DNA from: a virus
DNA: 33,477 bases
IMG/VR virus record: IMGVR_UViG_3300037069_003546
Coordinates: 1 to 33,477 of that record
Reading direction: 5' to 3' (one strand)
Under the pieces are notes generated by a model. The model had not been told where the DNA came from and did no database searches. It worked only from the letters and a program-made list of their open reading frames with translations. A program made the position numbers and the translations under genes. Below, in pieces: positions 8,188-15,687 of this stretch (position 1 is its first letter; the number at the start of each line of letters is the position of its first letter).

Positions 8188-8442
8188 CTAGGCGCTCAAT
8201 TCTTCTTTTTCTTCGTCTTTAGTATCTACTTTTGTTTCACCCTTTAGAAGCTTGATACTTTGAATATTGGCATAAGGAACAATGTGTTCATCTCCAGTCG
8301 AAGTTTTGACGTAGATACCAAACGGCAATATCTCCGCTTCCAGTTTCATGTTCACACAGTGAAATGCGTGTTTAGGCATAGGCCCGATGCTCGGGTCGAT
8401 GTGACAGCGAAAGAACTCTATTTTCTTACCTTTTAGATTCAT
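8188..8442 (-). CDS. Small hypothetical protein, 84 aa
   Basis: Begins MNLKGKKIEFFRCHIDPSIG, with AAGGA 6 nt before the ATG. Contains alternating hydrophobic strands (MKLEAEILPFGIYVKTS, EHIVPYANIQSIKLL) suggesting a small beta-barrel, with an acidic tail (KDEEKEELSA). Not recognised. It partly resembles phage single-strand-binding or SH3-like folds, but nothing diagnostic is visible. It lies between the GNAT gene and the small terminase. Confidence 0.6.
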   Translation of the reverse strand: MNLKGKKIEFFRCHIDPSIGPMPKHAFHCVNMKLEAEILPFGIYVKTSTGDEHIVPYANIQSIKLLKGETKVDTKDEEKEELSA

Positions 8443-8453
8443 TTGATTTCCTT

Positions 8454-8900
8454 TCAAAAGAGATGAGGGACAAATTTAAAGTTTTCGAATCGCTCAGATG
8501 AGCGACCCATGATTTTTGCTGCTTGATAGGTCATATGGGTGAAAATGACGGTCTTTTTGGTCACCGGGGCGATCCTATTAATAAGTTCTTTTCCTATTCC
8601 ATTCTGCTTAAAGAGGGTCTTTATATAGACGTAATGAATCACCGGAACCGTATCTATTGTTTCATAGGCCGCCCATCCGATAATATGCCAAGGATCATCC
8701 GAAGGAGCACAAACAAGGATGTTCTCCGAATTCTCTAAAACAAACTTTTCTCTACGAGGCCGATGAATTTTATGGAACGATTCGCGACTGACGAAACCGG
8801 CATAGGAACTGGAATGATAAGAAGATCCCCACGAATCTATAATAAAACTATGATCGGCCTGAGTTGCAGGACGATAGAGGAGTTCGACTTGTTCACTCAC
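8454..8900 (-). CDS. GNAT-family N-acetyltransferase, 148 aa
   Basis: Predicted to transfer an acyl group from acyl-CoA to an amine. It has the GNAT layout: an N-terminal strand/helix (YRPATQADHSFIIDSW), central strands ending in VIHYVYIKTLFKQNGIGKEL (motif A with Q-x-x-G-x-G for the CoA pyrophosphate), and a C-terminal helix/strand. The substrate cannot be told. GNAT proteins are common next to phage terminases, where their role is unclear. The GTG start lacks an SD; an exact 18-bp repeat (8903-8920) ends 2 nt upstream. Confidence 0.8.
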   Translation of the reverse strand: MSEQVELLYRPATQADHSFIIDSWGSSYHSSSYAGFVSRESFHKIHRPRREKFVLENSENILVCAPSDDPWHIIGWAAYETIDTVPVIHYVYIKTLFKQNGIGKELINRIAPVTKKTVIFTHMTYQAAKIMGRSSERFENFKFVPHLF

Positions 8901-8902
8901 AC

Positions 8903-8920
8903 AAAGTATGATTTGAGGAC
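8903..8920. repeat. 18-bp direct repeat copy 2, upstream of GNAT start
   Basis: Exact copy of 5665-5682. On the minus strand it begins with the last base of the preceding gene's stop codon and ends 2 nt before the GTG at 8900. No other copy was found by eye in the window. Confidence 0.6.
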
Positions 8921-9279
8921 TATTTTAATCTCAGATAATTTCTGATCTTCTTAATTTTCCTACAAATCCAGGTCTGATCAAAATCGACTTCTTTGGCTAT
9001 TTCCCTCGAACTCTTACCTTCGGCATGCATGGTCCATATTTTCTCATCAATACTGTTTTCAAATTCGCTCCGAGCGGCGTGCTGAAGAGCCCAGGAATAA
9101 TAATCGCGAATGGGTCCCATAAGATCCATTGTGAATCTTTTAAGCTGATGCAAGCGTTCAGTGTAGAAGACCATCCTGCCATTATCATCTTCTATGTCCT
9201 GAAAGCCCTGCTCCTTGAGCCTGGCATAATACTGCCGCTGAAGTTTTTTAAACTCCCGAGTTTTATAGACACTCATCAT
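8920..9279 (-). CDS. HTH DNA-binding protein, 119 aa
   Basis: A basic N-terminal helix (REFKKLQRQYYARLKEQGF) is followed by a C-terminal helix-turn-helix resembling sigma region 4 or a homeodomain-like domain (TMHAEGKSSREIAKEVDFDQTWICRKIKKI). The start abuts the upstream gene's TAA. It probably regulates late transcription or aids packaging-site recognition, inferred from its place just upstream of the terminase genes. The exact family is not recognised. Confidence 0.65.
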   Translation of the reverse strand: MMSVYKTREFKKLQRQYYARLKEQGFQDIEDDNGRMVFYTERLHQLKRFTMDLMGPIRDYYSWALQHAARSEFENSIDEKIWTMHAEGKSSREIAKEVDFDQTWICRKIKKIRNYLRLK

Positions 9280-9678
9280 TTATGCTGGCTCTGGCAGGTC
9301 CTCGAGATCTGTCACTTCTTCTAAGTTTGGCCTATCCTCGACGGTTTCTGTGACAGGATTCTTCTTGGCCTCTTCTTCCATCTTAAGAGCCCATTTTTTC
9401 TTAAGCTCATCCATGGCCTTTTTCTTTTGGCCTTGAGCGAGTTCATTCATTGCGAGCCGCTTACAGAAATTGGCAATATGCCCATAAGGCTTTCTGATGC
9501 TTTGACCAGGAACCGAGGTCACCTGACCTGCGATGGTTGCCCTCACTTCAGCGCTATCCGGAATTCCGTATTGTTCAAAGAGAACCTGGCACAAGGCTTC
9601 GTATTCCTCTTCCGTTCGTGGAAGCTTCCTAGGGACATAGGCAGTGAAGTGATAATAGAGTTTCTTCAGTCTCTTCAT
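9280..9678 (-). CDS. Hypothetical helical protein, 132 aa
   Basis: A basic, aromatic N-terminus (MKRLKKLYYHFTAYVPRKLP), then helices (TEEEYEALCQVLFEQYGI, IANFCKRLAMNELAQGQKKK) and a very acidic C-terminal tail. It starts by a 4-nt ATGA overlap with the 78-aa gene upstream and ends against the HTH gene, so the three are probably translated together. No family recognised. Confidence 0.65.
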   Translation of the reverse strand: MKRLKKLYYHFTAYVPRKLPRTEEEYEALCQVLFEQYGIPDSAEVRATIAGQVTSVPGQSIRKPYGHIANFCKRLAMNELAQGQKKKAMDELKKKWALKMEEEAKKNPVTETVEDRPNLEEVTDLEDLPEPA

Positions 9679-9911
9679 ACAGAATCCGGTGTTTTTTCTG
9701 CATTCTTGAGAGCCTGTAGATCCAAACAGAGCTTATTCATAGCCATAAATTCTTGATCTATTTCAACTTCGAGTAACTTCTTTCTGAACTCTTTATCTCC
9801 CACCATAGCCGCATGCTTTTTATATTCTTCGTTTATGTCTTTTTCTGTCTTTGTAGGTATTTCGGATGTAGATGGAACTTCTTGCACCTGCGAAGGAACG
9901 ACGTTTGACAT
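9675..9911 (-). CDS. Small hypothetical protein, first gene of the late minus operon, 78 aa
   Basis: Unrecognised, acidic and coiled-coil-like (EKDINEEYKKHAAMVGDKEF), with a Ser/Thr/Pro-rich N-terminus. The SD AAAGGAGAT lies 5 nt before the ATG. It is the promoter-proximal gene of the leftward transcript that runs through packaging and head genes, and its ATG overlaps the -35 box of the divergent plus-strand promoter. Confidence 0.65.
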   Translation of the reverse strand: MSNVVPSQVQEVPSTSEIPTKTEKDINEEYKKHAAMVGDKEFRKKLLEVEIDQEFMAMNKLCLDLQALKNAEKTPDSV

Positions 9912-9933
9912 AGGATCTCCTTTTCCTTATTTT
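9905..9933 (+). promoter_or_regulatory. Sigma70-like promoter for the plus-strand tail cluster
   Basis: TTGACA (9905-9910, consensus), 17-nt spacer, TATTTT (9928-9933, 4 of 6). It would start transcription near 9940, about 50 nt before the ATG at 9989. The -35 box overlaps the start codon of the divergent 78-aa gene. Confidence 0.5.
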
Positions 9934-9939
9934 ACAAAG

Positions 9940-9968
9940 AGTATTGTTTCAATTCTTATTAGAATCAA
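9940..9968 (-). promoter_or_regulatory. Sigma70-like promoter for the leftward late operon
   Basis: On the minus strand: TTGATT (9963-9968), 17-nt spacer, AATACT (9940-9945), each 4 of 6 to consensus. It lies back to back with the plus-strand promoter at 9905-9933 and about 30 nt from the ATG at 9911, so the two would interfere or be co-regulated. Confidence 0.4.
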
Positions 9969-9988
9969 CAATTTTCACGGAGAATAAA

Positions 9989-10207
9989 ATGTTACAAGGA
10001 CTCGTAGACGCACTGTTGCCCACACTGGTTCAAGAAGCTGAAACCCTTTTAGGAAGCAAGCCGCAATCCAACGATTGGATTACGGGCTTAGTCCAGGAAA
10101 TAGCATCTCTTTTAGGTAATAAATTACCAGGCTGGCTACAGCCAGAAATGGATGAAATCGAAGCTCTGATAGAAGCTGGTCTTGAAAAACTAGTGTCAAA
10201 AGTTTGA
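9989..10207 (+). CDS. Small amphipathic helical protein, 72 aa
   Basis: Starts MLQGLVDALLPTLVQEAETL at the ATG at 9989, preceded by CGGAGA 5 nt upstream; an in-frame ATG 45 nt earlier lacks an SD. The protein looks like two amphipathic helical repeats (LVDALLPTLVQEAETLLG and LVQEIASLLGNKLPGWL) and is acidic, with no long membrane segment. It may associate with membranes or act as a virion peptide. Family unknown. It is the first gene of the plus-strand cluster. Confidence 0.6.
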   Translation: MLQGLVDALLPTLVQEAETLLGSKPQSNDWITGLVQEIASLLGNKLPGWLQPEMDEIEALIEAGLEKLVSKV

Positions 10208-10393
10208 TATTGTTTCCAAAATTTAGTTACCTGATGTGAGCCATTGAGCAAAGCGGATAGAAGTAAAATAGACTTTGTGTAATGGTTCATATTCTATTTT
10301 TGATTTCTTTTGATGGAATGAAAAGCCTCAAAACGTACTTTATGACTAGCTCAAATTAAAAACGTTGAGCGAACCCATTAGGAGTCATAAAAG
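10208..10393 (+). other. Intergenic leader of the tail-accessory genes
   Basis: A gap of 186 bp, AT-rich, with no credible ORF on either strand. The only clear signal is the SD AGGAG (10380-10384) before the ATG at 10394. No strong promoter or terminator hairpin was recognised. Confidence 0.4.
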
Positions 10394-10789
10394 ATGCTGA
10401 AGGAAATCACTCCGTCTTATCCCATCTTTAACAATGCCAGTATGACTGGCAGTACCACCATCACTTCACTTCAAACAAACGTTGGATATAAAGATTCAGT
10501 TTCGATTGAGTTAGTGTGGACCGGAACTCCCACAGGAAACTTCTTTGTTCAGGGATCAAATAGTTATAATCCGGGCACACCGCAAACAGGTACACCTAAT
10601 GCGGGTACTTGGACCACTATCCCAGTTGTAGATCCCACCACTGGTCAGACACCGCAAGCATCAGGTCAGGCCGGACAGAATTTAATTAATCTGAAACAGG
10701 CCGGGTTTCCATGGATCCAAGTGGTCTACACGAACGCATCCGGCACCGGAACCCTTAATGCAGTTATTTACGCAAAGAGTCTAGGCTAA
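10394..10789 (+). CDS. Beta-rich virion accessory protein, 131 aa
   Basis: Ser/Thr/Gly-rich beta-sandwich-like protein. The pattern FFVQGSN ... W ... GFPWIQVVYTNASGTGTLNA ... KSLG matches the two 117-aa proteins at 13956-14680 (VQLQGSND ... NW ... YEYLQLVYT ... GVGSLLARMKSF), so all three are probably paralogues. A capsid- or tail-bound decoration or receptor-binding role is inferred from composition and its place beside the adhesin. It overlaps the next gene by one base (TAATG), implying coupling. Confidence 0.6.
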   Translation: MLKEITPSYPIFNNASMTGSTTITSLQTNVGYKDSVSIELVWTGTPTGNFFVQGSNSYNPGTPQTGTPNAGTWTTIPVVDPTTGQTPQASGQAGQNLINLKQAGFPWIQVVYTNASGTGTLNAVIYAKSLG

Positions 10790-11697
10790 TGGCTACATCA
10801 AATTATTCTGAAATCGTAACCCCCGTTTATATTACAGGTGGAATTTCGGTAGCTGTGGGCGTACCGGATGAAACCGCTTTCACCTACGGCGTTTCTATTA
10901 CGGACCCTATCGGGGGCGTGTATCAAGATGCTTCTCCGGCAGTGTCCTCGCAAGGAAAAGTAGGCGGAATTAGAATCACTCAGTTCCGAGGAATGCACGT
11001 CAATTTAAGGGATAGCTCCGGAAATGAACTTCTAGGGCAGAAATTAAGCGCAGCAAGTATCCCAGTAGTCCTAGCTTCAGACCAATCTATTATTAGCACG
11101 GGCGATGCGGCCGATGGACCCGTGGCTCCAAATACCGCTGCTAGCAAGTCCATGTTAATCGGAGGAGTGTATAATACTGTTCTTCCCTCTCCTACTACTG
11201 GCCAGCAAATGGCCCTTCAGCTGGATTCTAGCGGTAGAATCATTATTTCTCCACTTACAATAGCAAGTGTAATCAAAGTTGATTTACAGGATGGATCCGG
11301 CAATGTAATCAATTCTACTTCAAATGCTTTAGATGTGGCAGTCACTCAGCCCCTGCCAGCTGGCACCAATACCATAGGCTCTTTTTCAGTTACTGGCACA
11401 GCCATTGGGAATGCTCCCATTCAAAATGTTTATTCCTCTACGAATATTACTACAGGCGCTTATGTTCAATTGGTGGCAAGCACATCAAGCGCTATCAATA
11501 CCCTTTATATTTTCGATTCTTCGGGTCAAGCGATGATTTTAGGAATAGGTGCACCCGCTTCTGAAGTAACAACTCTCTATGTGCCACCAGGCGGAGGAGA
11601 TTACACTTTGCATATACCGGCAGGATCTCGCCTAGCATACAAAGCGCTCACCGCTAATGCCACCTCCGGTTACCTCTTAATGAGCTTCTTAGGATAA
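10789..11697 (+). CDS. Putative tail/adhesin-associated structural protein, 302 aa
   Basis: Low-charge, Ser/Thr/Ala/Gly-rich protein with many beta strands. The N-terminal part (VGGIRITQFRGMHVNLRDSSG) resembles tail-attached baseplate/fibre connectors. The C-terminal domain (about 200-302) has GAYVQLVASTSSAINTLYIF and GGGDYTLHIPAGSRLAYKAL, typical of small jelly-roll-like virion domains. It is translationally coupled to its upstream neighbour and 3 nt from the adhesin gene. Probably links or decorates the receptor-binding structure. Confidence 0.6.
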   Translation: MATSNYSEIVTPVYITGGISVAVGVPDETAFTYGVSITDPIGGVYQDASPAVSSQGKVGGIRITQFRGMHVNLRDSSGNELLGQKLSAASIPVVLASDQSIISTGDAADGPVAPNTAASKSMLIGGVYNTVLPSPTTGQQMALQLDSSGRIIISPLTIASVIKVDLQDGSGNVINSTSNALDVAVTQPLPAGTNTIGSFSVTGTAIGNAPIQNVYSSTNITTGAYVQLVASTSSAINTLYIFDSSGQAMILGIGAPASEVTTLYVPPGGGDYTLHIPAGSRLAYKALTANATSGYLLMSFLG

Positions 11698-11700
11698 GAT

Positions 11701-13761
11701 ATGGCTAATTCACCTTTTATTTATGGCCCTAACGGCGCAACCAGTTTAGTACCAGGAGGAATAACTCTTCCGGGTTCTACCAGCGGCACAATACAAATTG
11801 AACCTAATGCCTCTACCACTTCTTACACGATAATAATGCCAGCTGGCCAGGGCGGCGTATCTACCTTTCTGCAAAACGATGGATTCGGAAATTTAACTTG
11901 GGTTGCGGGAAATCCTGGCACTGTTACATCTTTTGCATTTACAAATGGTGCCAATATCACGGGAACCGTCACAACTCCTACGAGCGTTCCTACTTTATCC
12001 TTAGCTCCTACGAGTTCAGTTCCAGCAGCTTCTAGCTTTGCTTCATGGGATTCCAATAAGAATTTATCTGCAAATAATTTAATTGATGCTTATACAACTA
12101 CCGCCACCGCTGCCGGGACCACTACTCTAACGGTAAGTAGTACTGCACAACAATATTTCACAGGGACCACAACGCAAACCGTTGTTTTACCTGTTACCTC
12201 AACCCTAGTATTAGGCCAACAATTTATAATAGTGAACACATCTACCGGGCTTGTGACGGTAGAATCTTCAGGAGCCAATGTTATCCAAATCATGGCTTCT
12301 AATACTCAATTAATAGCCACGTGTATTTTGACTTCAGGAACGACAGCGGCTTCTTGGAGCATTAGCTATATCGCCCTAGGAATCTCTGTCCCTACTCAGC
12401 CCACGATTCAAAAATTTACATCAGGTTCAGGCACCTACACCACTCCGCCAGGGGTTCAATTTATTCGGGTCCGAATGGTAGGAGGAGGCGGAGGCGGAGG
12501 GGCCGGTGTTGGGAACGTAGGAGGAAGTAACGGCGGCAATACTACCTTTGGAACTACCTTATTGGTCGCAAACGGTGGTTCAGGCGCAACAAATAATAGC
12601 AGTCTTAACGGTGGTGCTGGTGGAACCGCTTCTCTGGGAGGCGTGCCAGGAACTGCGATAACTGGCACTACGGGTGCCTGCGGACTAGATTTGAGCGCCG
12701 GGATTACAGCTGGTGCCCAGGGAGGTAGCGCCCCTTATTTCTCAGGCGCGGGTGCAGGGACTGAAGGAAATGGCGGAAATGGCATTGCAAATACGGGCGG
12801 TGGTGGCGCCGGAGCTATAAATGGCACGACTGCCGGCGGGGGCGGCGGCGGTTCGGGCGGATTCGTAGAAGCGATTATCACTGGCCCCTTAGCAACCTAT
12901 GCTTATGCAGTAGGCGCAGGCGGTGCCGGGGGCAATAGCAGCGGCATAGGGGGTACCGGAGGATCCGGTTATATAGAAGTCACTGAATATTATATCAACT
13001 TAGCCATCAGCACTAATGTCGCTGTCGGAGCGAATACCATTTTAGCAGGCCCTTCAAGCGGAGCTTCAGCAGTTCCCACTTTTAGATCCTTAGCAACCGG
13101 AGATTTTGTAGCTCCTACGATTCAAAACTTTACATCAGGTTCAGGCACCTACACTACTCCGACCGCTCCTAGATCTCCTGTATATATTCGCGTCAGAATG
13201 GTCGGGGGCGGTGGTGGCGGAGGCGGCGGTTCCGGAACTGGTCATACCGACGGTGGAACTGGCGGAACTGGTGGGTCCACAACATTCGCATCTAACACTT
13301 GTGCTGGCGGTGTCGGCGGCGGTGATTATGGCAACGGCATCAGTACCGGTGGCGCAGGTGGAGCACCTACACTAGGCACAGGTGTTGGTACTGCAATGAC
13401 TGGAAACGGGGGAGCAGCAGGTGGAACGAATGGCTCAACTAGAATTTACCCAGGTGGCAGCGGTGGTGCCGGCCCTTGGGGCGGTGCTGCTCAGGGAACT
13501 AACTTAAATACGGCCGGTATAGCATCGGCTAATAACAGTGGATCTGGTGGGAGCGGGTGCGGTTCTAATAACGGCGGTACCTCGGGTACAGGTGGTGGAA
13601 GTGGCGGATATATTGACTGTTTGATCAGTGGAGCAGCCTTAGTCTCTTCTTTTTCATGGAGTGTGGGAGCAGGTGGTGCTGCTGGCACAGCCGGGACCGG
13701 GGGACATGCAGGCGGCGCGGGCGGATCGGGGTATATCGAAGTGACTGAATTTTATCAATAA
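11701..13761 (+). CDS. Glycine-rich receptor-binding adhesin/tail fibre, 686 aa
   Basis: N-terminal 230 residues form a beta-rich shaft (TTTLTVSSTAQQYFTGTTTQ, TQTVVLPVTSTLVLGQQFII). Two tandem copies of a glycine-rich tip domain follow, each starting FTSGSGTYTTP, then IRVRMVGGGGGGG, a long G-rich stretch, and ending SGYIEVTE(Y/F)Y (about residues 235-430 and 470-686). These resemble glycine-rich phage adhesin domains in which polyglycine helices present variable loops to the receptor. The DNA encoding each domain start is a 45-bp near-identical repeat, so recombination could swap or lose a copy. Confidence 0.75.
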   Translation: MANSPFIYGPNGATSLVPGGITLPGSTSGTIQIEPNASTTSYTIIMPAGQGGVSTFLQNDGFGNLTWVAGNPGTVTSFAFTNGANITGTVTTPTSVPTLSLAPTSSVPAASSFASWDSNKNLSANNLIDAYTTTATAAGTTTLTVSSTAQQYFTGTTTQTVVLPVTSTLVLGQQFIIVNTSTGLVTVESSGANVIQIMASNTQLIATCILTSGTTAASWSISYIALGISVPTQPTIQKFTSGSGTYTTPPGVQFIRVRMVGGGGGGGAGVGNVGGSNGGNTTFGTTLLVANGGSGATNNSSLNGGAGGTASLGGVPGTAITGTTGACGLDLSAGITAGAQGGSAPYFSGAGAGTEGNGGNGIANTGGGGAGAINGTTAGGGGGGSGGFVEAIITGPLATYAYAVGAGGAGGNSSGIGGTGGSGYIEVTEYYINLAISTNVAVGANTILAGPSSGASAVPTFRSLATGDFVAPTIQNFTSGSGTYTTPTAPRSPVYIRVRMVGGGGGGGGGSGTGHTDGGTGGTGGSTTFASNTCAGGVGGGDYGNGISTGGAGGAPTLGTGVGTAMTGNGGAAGGTNGSTRIYPGGSGGAGPWGGAAQGTNLNTAGIASANNSGSGGSGCGSNNGGTSGTGGGSGGYIDCLISGAALVSSFSWSVGAGGAAGTAGTGGHAGGAGGSGYIEVTEFYQ
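12403..12447 (+). repeat. 45-bp repeat A in the adhesin gene (start of tip domain 1)
   Basis: Encodes TIQKFTSGSGTYTTP. It matches 13117-13161 at 43 of 45 bases by eye, far closer than the rest of the two domains. Confidence 0.75.
13117..13161 (+). repeat. 45-bp repeat B in the adhesin gene (start of tip domain 2)
   Basis: Second copy, encoding TIQNFTSGSGTYTTP. Recombination between copies would delete one 714-bp unit in frame. Confidence 0.75.
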
Positions 13762-13770
13762 AGGGTATTT

Positions 13771-13959
13771 ATGCCGTATCGTAGCGAAAAACAAAGACGA
13801 TTCTTTCATACAGAAACAGCAAAAAAAGCTGGTATTACCGCGGCAGAAGTAAAAGAGTTCGACCATGCTTCTAAAGGGATGAGCTTGCCTGAAGCGATAA
13901 AGCACAAGAAATCTCATGAAAAGAGAAAAAAGATGTACCGGGGAGGGATGGTAAAGTGA
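13771..13959 (+). CDS. Small basic protein with SEKQRRFFH motif, 62 aa
   Basis: MPYRSEKQRRFFHTETAKKA resembles a widespread small phage protein type that begins M-P-(Y/F)-x-S-E-x-Q-R-R-(F/W/Y), usually found among structural genes. It is strongly basic and helical, ending KRKKMYRGGMVK. Its TGA overlaps the GTG start of the next gene (GTGA). Molecular role unknown. Confidence 0.65.
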   Translation: MPYRSEKQRRFFHTETAKKAGITAAEVKEFDHASKGMSLPEAIKHKKSHEKRKKMYRGGMVK

Positions 13960-14309
13960 GACCGAATAACTGCATTGTCATGAATAACCTCAATTCGGCA
14001 ACCAATCAGAATTCTACCCCTCAATGGACTGATACGATAGTGAGAGCTTCTTTTCAAATCGTTAATACAGGAACCTCCACAGGCTCCGTCCAACTCCAGG
14101 GCTCCAATGACCAAGCCATCGGTCTTCCTGCAAATCAATTTACTCCTACAAACTGGTTCAATATTGGCAGCGCTGTGACTATTAATGCTGCCGGGGTATT
14201 TTCAATTGCAGAACAGGAACTTTGTTACGAATATTTACAGCTTGTTTATACAGTTAACTCCGCGGGAGTCGGGAGCTTATTGGCCAGGATGAAATCATTT
14301 TCTTTTTAA
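13956..14309 (+). CDS. Beta-rich virion accessory protein, paralogue 1, 117 aa
   Basis: Begins with GTG (MRPNNCIVMNNLNSA) and overlaps the previous stop by 4 nt. It is closely similar to the next gene along its full length, sharing QWTDTIVR, DDQAIGLPANQFTPTNWFN-like and LLARMKSFS blocks, and more distantly similar to the 131-aa protein at 10394. Predicted all-beta, uncharged surface protein, probably a virion decoration or receptor-binding subunit. No enzyme motif. Confidence 0.65.
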   Translation: MRPNNCIVMNNLNSATNQNSTPQWTDTIVRASFQIVNTGTSTGSVQLQGSNDQAIGLPANQFTPTNWFNIGSAVTINAAGVFSIAEQELCYEYLQLVYTVNSAGVGSLLARMKSFSF

Positions 14310-14326
14310 ATATGAGGTAAGTATAA

Positions 14327-14680
14327 ATGAGACCAAATAATTGTATTATTATGAATAATCTGAGTGCAGCTTCCAATCAGACTTCTACCGTTCAATGGAC
14401 TGATACAATCGTAAGGGTTTCCTTTCAGGTGGTTAATTCCGGAACTTCAACCGGAACGCTTCAACTTCAGGCATCAGATGACCAAGCTATCGGACTCCCC
14501 GCTAATCAGTTCACTCCTACAAACTGGTTTAACGTGGGTGGAACCGTTTCGGTGACGGGAGCAGGCGTATTTGTGGTTACCCAGCAAGAAGTGGCCTACG
14601 AATATTTAAAGTTAGTATTTACGAGCAGTGTGCCCGGCACAGGGACATTGCTAGCCAGGATGAAATCTTTCTCTCTTTAG
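14327..14680 (+). CDS. Beta-rich virion accessory protein, paralogue 2, 117 aa
   Basis: Tandem duplicate of the preceding gene (MRPNNCIIMNNLSAASNQTS). Differences cluster in the first third and in the VSVTGAGVFVVTQQEV region, while AIGLPANQFTPTNWFN is identical. It has its own SD (GAGG, 10 nt upstream) and is the last gene of the plus-strand cluster. Divergence between copies may reflect different binding targets. Confidence 0.65.
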   Translation: MRPNNCIIMNNLSAASNQTSTVQWTDTIVRVSFQVVNSGTSTGTLQLQASDDQAIGLPANQFTPTNWFNVGGTVSVTGAGVFVVTQQEVAYEYLKLVFTSSVPGTGTLLARMKSFSL

Positions 14681-14694
14681 TATTGTTATTAGAA

Positions 14695-14715
14695 GGGAGC
14701 ATTTGGTTCGCTCCC
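14695..14715 (+). terminator. Hairpin between convergent operons
   Basis: GGGAGC (14695-14700) pairs with GCTCCC (14710-14715) across a 9-nt loop, between the plus-strand cluster and the convergent 74-aa gene. The following CTCTCTTCACTTTTC is only moderately T-rich, so termination would be weak, possibly in both directions. Confidence 0.4.
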
Positions 14716-14721
14716 CTCTCT

Positions 14722-14946
14722 TCACTTTTCGTTATTTTGTGTATTTGCCGAGTACTGGACTCTATTTTCCTCAAGCCATCTATCGAGGTCTTCCCTTAAA
14801 TACCTGATGCTACGTCCATTTCGAACGTAAGGAGGTGTTTTGATTCTTCCATCTCTGGCGCCGGTCATCCGGCCCTGCCTAAGTGTCGACGGTGAAAATC
14901 CAACATATTCGGCTGCTTCTTTCTCTGTAAATCCGCGTTTATTCAT
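14722..14946 (-). CDS. AlpA/excisionase-like MerR-type HTH protein, 74 aa
   Basis: Winged-helix small DNA-binding protein: MNKRGFTEKEAAEYVGFSPS (HTH entering the recognition helix STLRQGR), then GRSIRYLREDLDRWLEENR, the strand and C-terminal helix typical of AlpA/Xis-type (HTH_17) proteins. GGAGGT precedes the ATG. Relatives act as excisionases or transcription factors; with no integrase visible, a regulatory role is as likely as excision. Confidence 0.8.
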   Translation of the reverse strand: MNKRGFTEKEAAEYVGFSPSTLRQGRMTGARDGRIKTPPYVRNGRSIRYLREDLDRWLEENRVQYSANTQNNEK

Positions 14947-14999
14947 ATTCTGTTACCTCCGTTTACAGGAATATGTCCTAATTCAATAAAAGTCTTGGA

Positions 15000-15041
15000 G
15001 AGCTTTGGTAATTTTTCTACGGCTCAAAGCTCCCCATTTTT
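15000..15041 (+). terminator. Terminator-like hairpin upstream of the AlpA-like gene
   Basis: GAGCTTTG (15000-15007) pairs with CAAAGCTC (15025-15032), followed on the plus strand by CCCCATTTTTG. It would stop plus-strand read-through from the tail cluster. On the minus strand it lies in the leader of the AlpA-like gene and could act there instead. Confidence 0.4.
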
Positions 15042-15145
15042 GTTTATCGGGCGAGCCCGTGTAAAATCATCAGATTGATGGGGATGAACGTTTGCCAATA
15101 TTTTTTTTACGGACCACAACCATGGCCAGTGTGAAGAATTACTCG

Positions 15146-15340
15146 TCACTGAAAAGTAACTTCTCTTATCTCTTTTATGAGAATCTGTTCAGAAACTTTA
15201 ATAAGCGCGTCATCAAGCGTACCAGCGGCGATATAAAATTCAACTCCACCATGAAGGATAATGCAAAATCGTTTTCCGGTATCGGGGGGTTTGAAGGGAT
15301 CTCTTCTTTTTTTTCGGGCTTTTTTTTTATCTTTTACCAT
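15146..15340 (-). CDS. Small basic hypothetical protein, 64 aa
   Basis: MVKDKKKARKKRRDPFKPPD is very basic, followed by GKRFCIILHGGVEFYIAAGT and an amphipathic helix (LDDALIKVSEQILIKEI). The N-terminus may bind nucleic acid. No clear SD, so the start is uncertain. An 84-residue frame on the other strand (15092-15346) has poor composition and is judged a shadow. Confidence 0.45.
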   Translation of the reverse strand: MVKDKKKARKKRRDPFKPPDTGKRFCIILHGGVEFYIAAGTLDDALIKVSEQILIKEIREVTFQ

Positions 15341-15450
15341 CCATAAACATTATTCGATACCAGAACTAAATTAAATTAGTTTTGTCCCGTGGATTTTAGG
15401 AGATACAATCAGCTTTTCTAAAGCGATAGTATTAGTTATCGCGAATTGAT

Positions 15451-15468
15451 GGCTTCGAGTTCTTTGGC
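15451..15468. repeat. 18-bp duplicate of the Ead-like gene 3' end
   Basis: GGCTTCGAGTTCTTTGGC recurs exactly at 15799-15816, where it encodes AKELEA near the C-terminus of the Ead-like protein. Here the minus strand can read AKELEAINSR-stop but is cut off by an upstream TGA, so it looks like a relic of a lost related gene. Confidence 0.5.
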
Positions 15469-15471
15469 AGT

Positions 15472-15687
15472 TCATTTTCTTTTCGTTAGGGTTATTTTCG
15501 GCAATTTCTTAAACTTAAATTCCTTGCTCTTAGCGTAAAGCTTAGAGCGGGATATACCTAACTTGATTGCAGCTACATCATAATCCCAATTATAATAGTC
15601 CATTGCCAAAACCAAATAATTATATTCGATATATTTAAGATGCCTTTCTAATTCGCCTTTTGTAAAACTGAAAGTTTGACGACTCAC
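15472..15687 (-). CDS. Fis-like HTH protein, 71 aa
   Basis: The C-terminal half LVLAMDYYNWDYDVAAIKLG plus ISRSKLYAKSKEF matches a Fis-type (HTH_8) pattern: helix, turn, then a recognition helix after 'AAIKLGISRSKLY'. The tail is basic (KLPKITLTKRK). GTG start with GGGAGG 4 nt upstream. Likely a small transcriptional regulator. It overlaps the preceding 48-aa frame by 53 nt. Confidence 0.65.
   Translation of the reverse strand: MSRQTFSFTKGELERHLKYIEYNYLVLAMDYYNWDYDVAAIKLGISRSKLYAKSKEFKFKKLPKITLTKRK

Noticed and set aside
14722-14946. Excisionase as proof of a temperate phage
   Set aside because: No integrase or attachment site visible; AlpA-type proteins are often plain regulators.
15092-15346. 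84-residue plus-strand frame
   Set aside because: Phe-rich run arises from the complement of the lysine-rich 64-aa gene; no SD.
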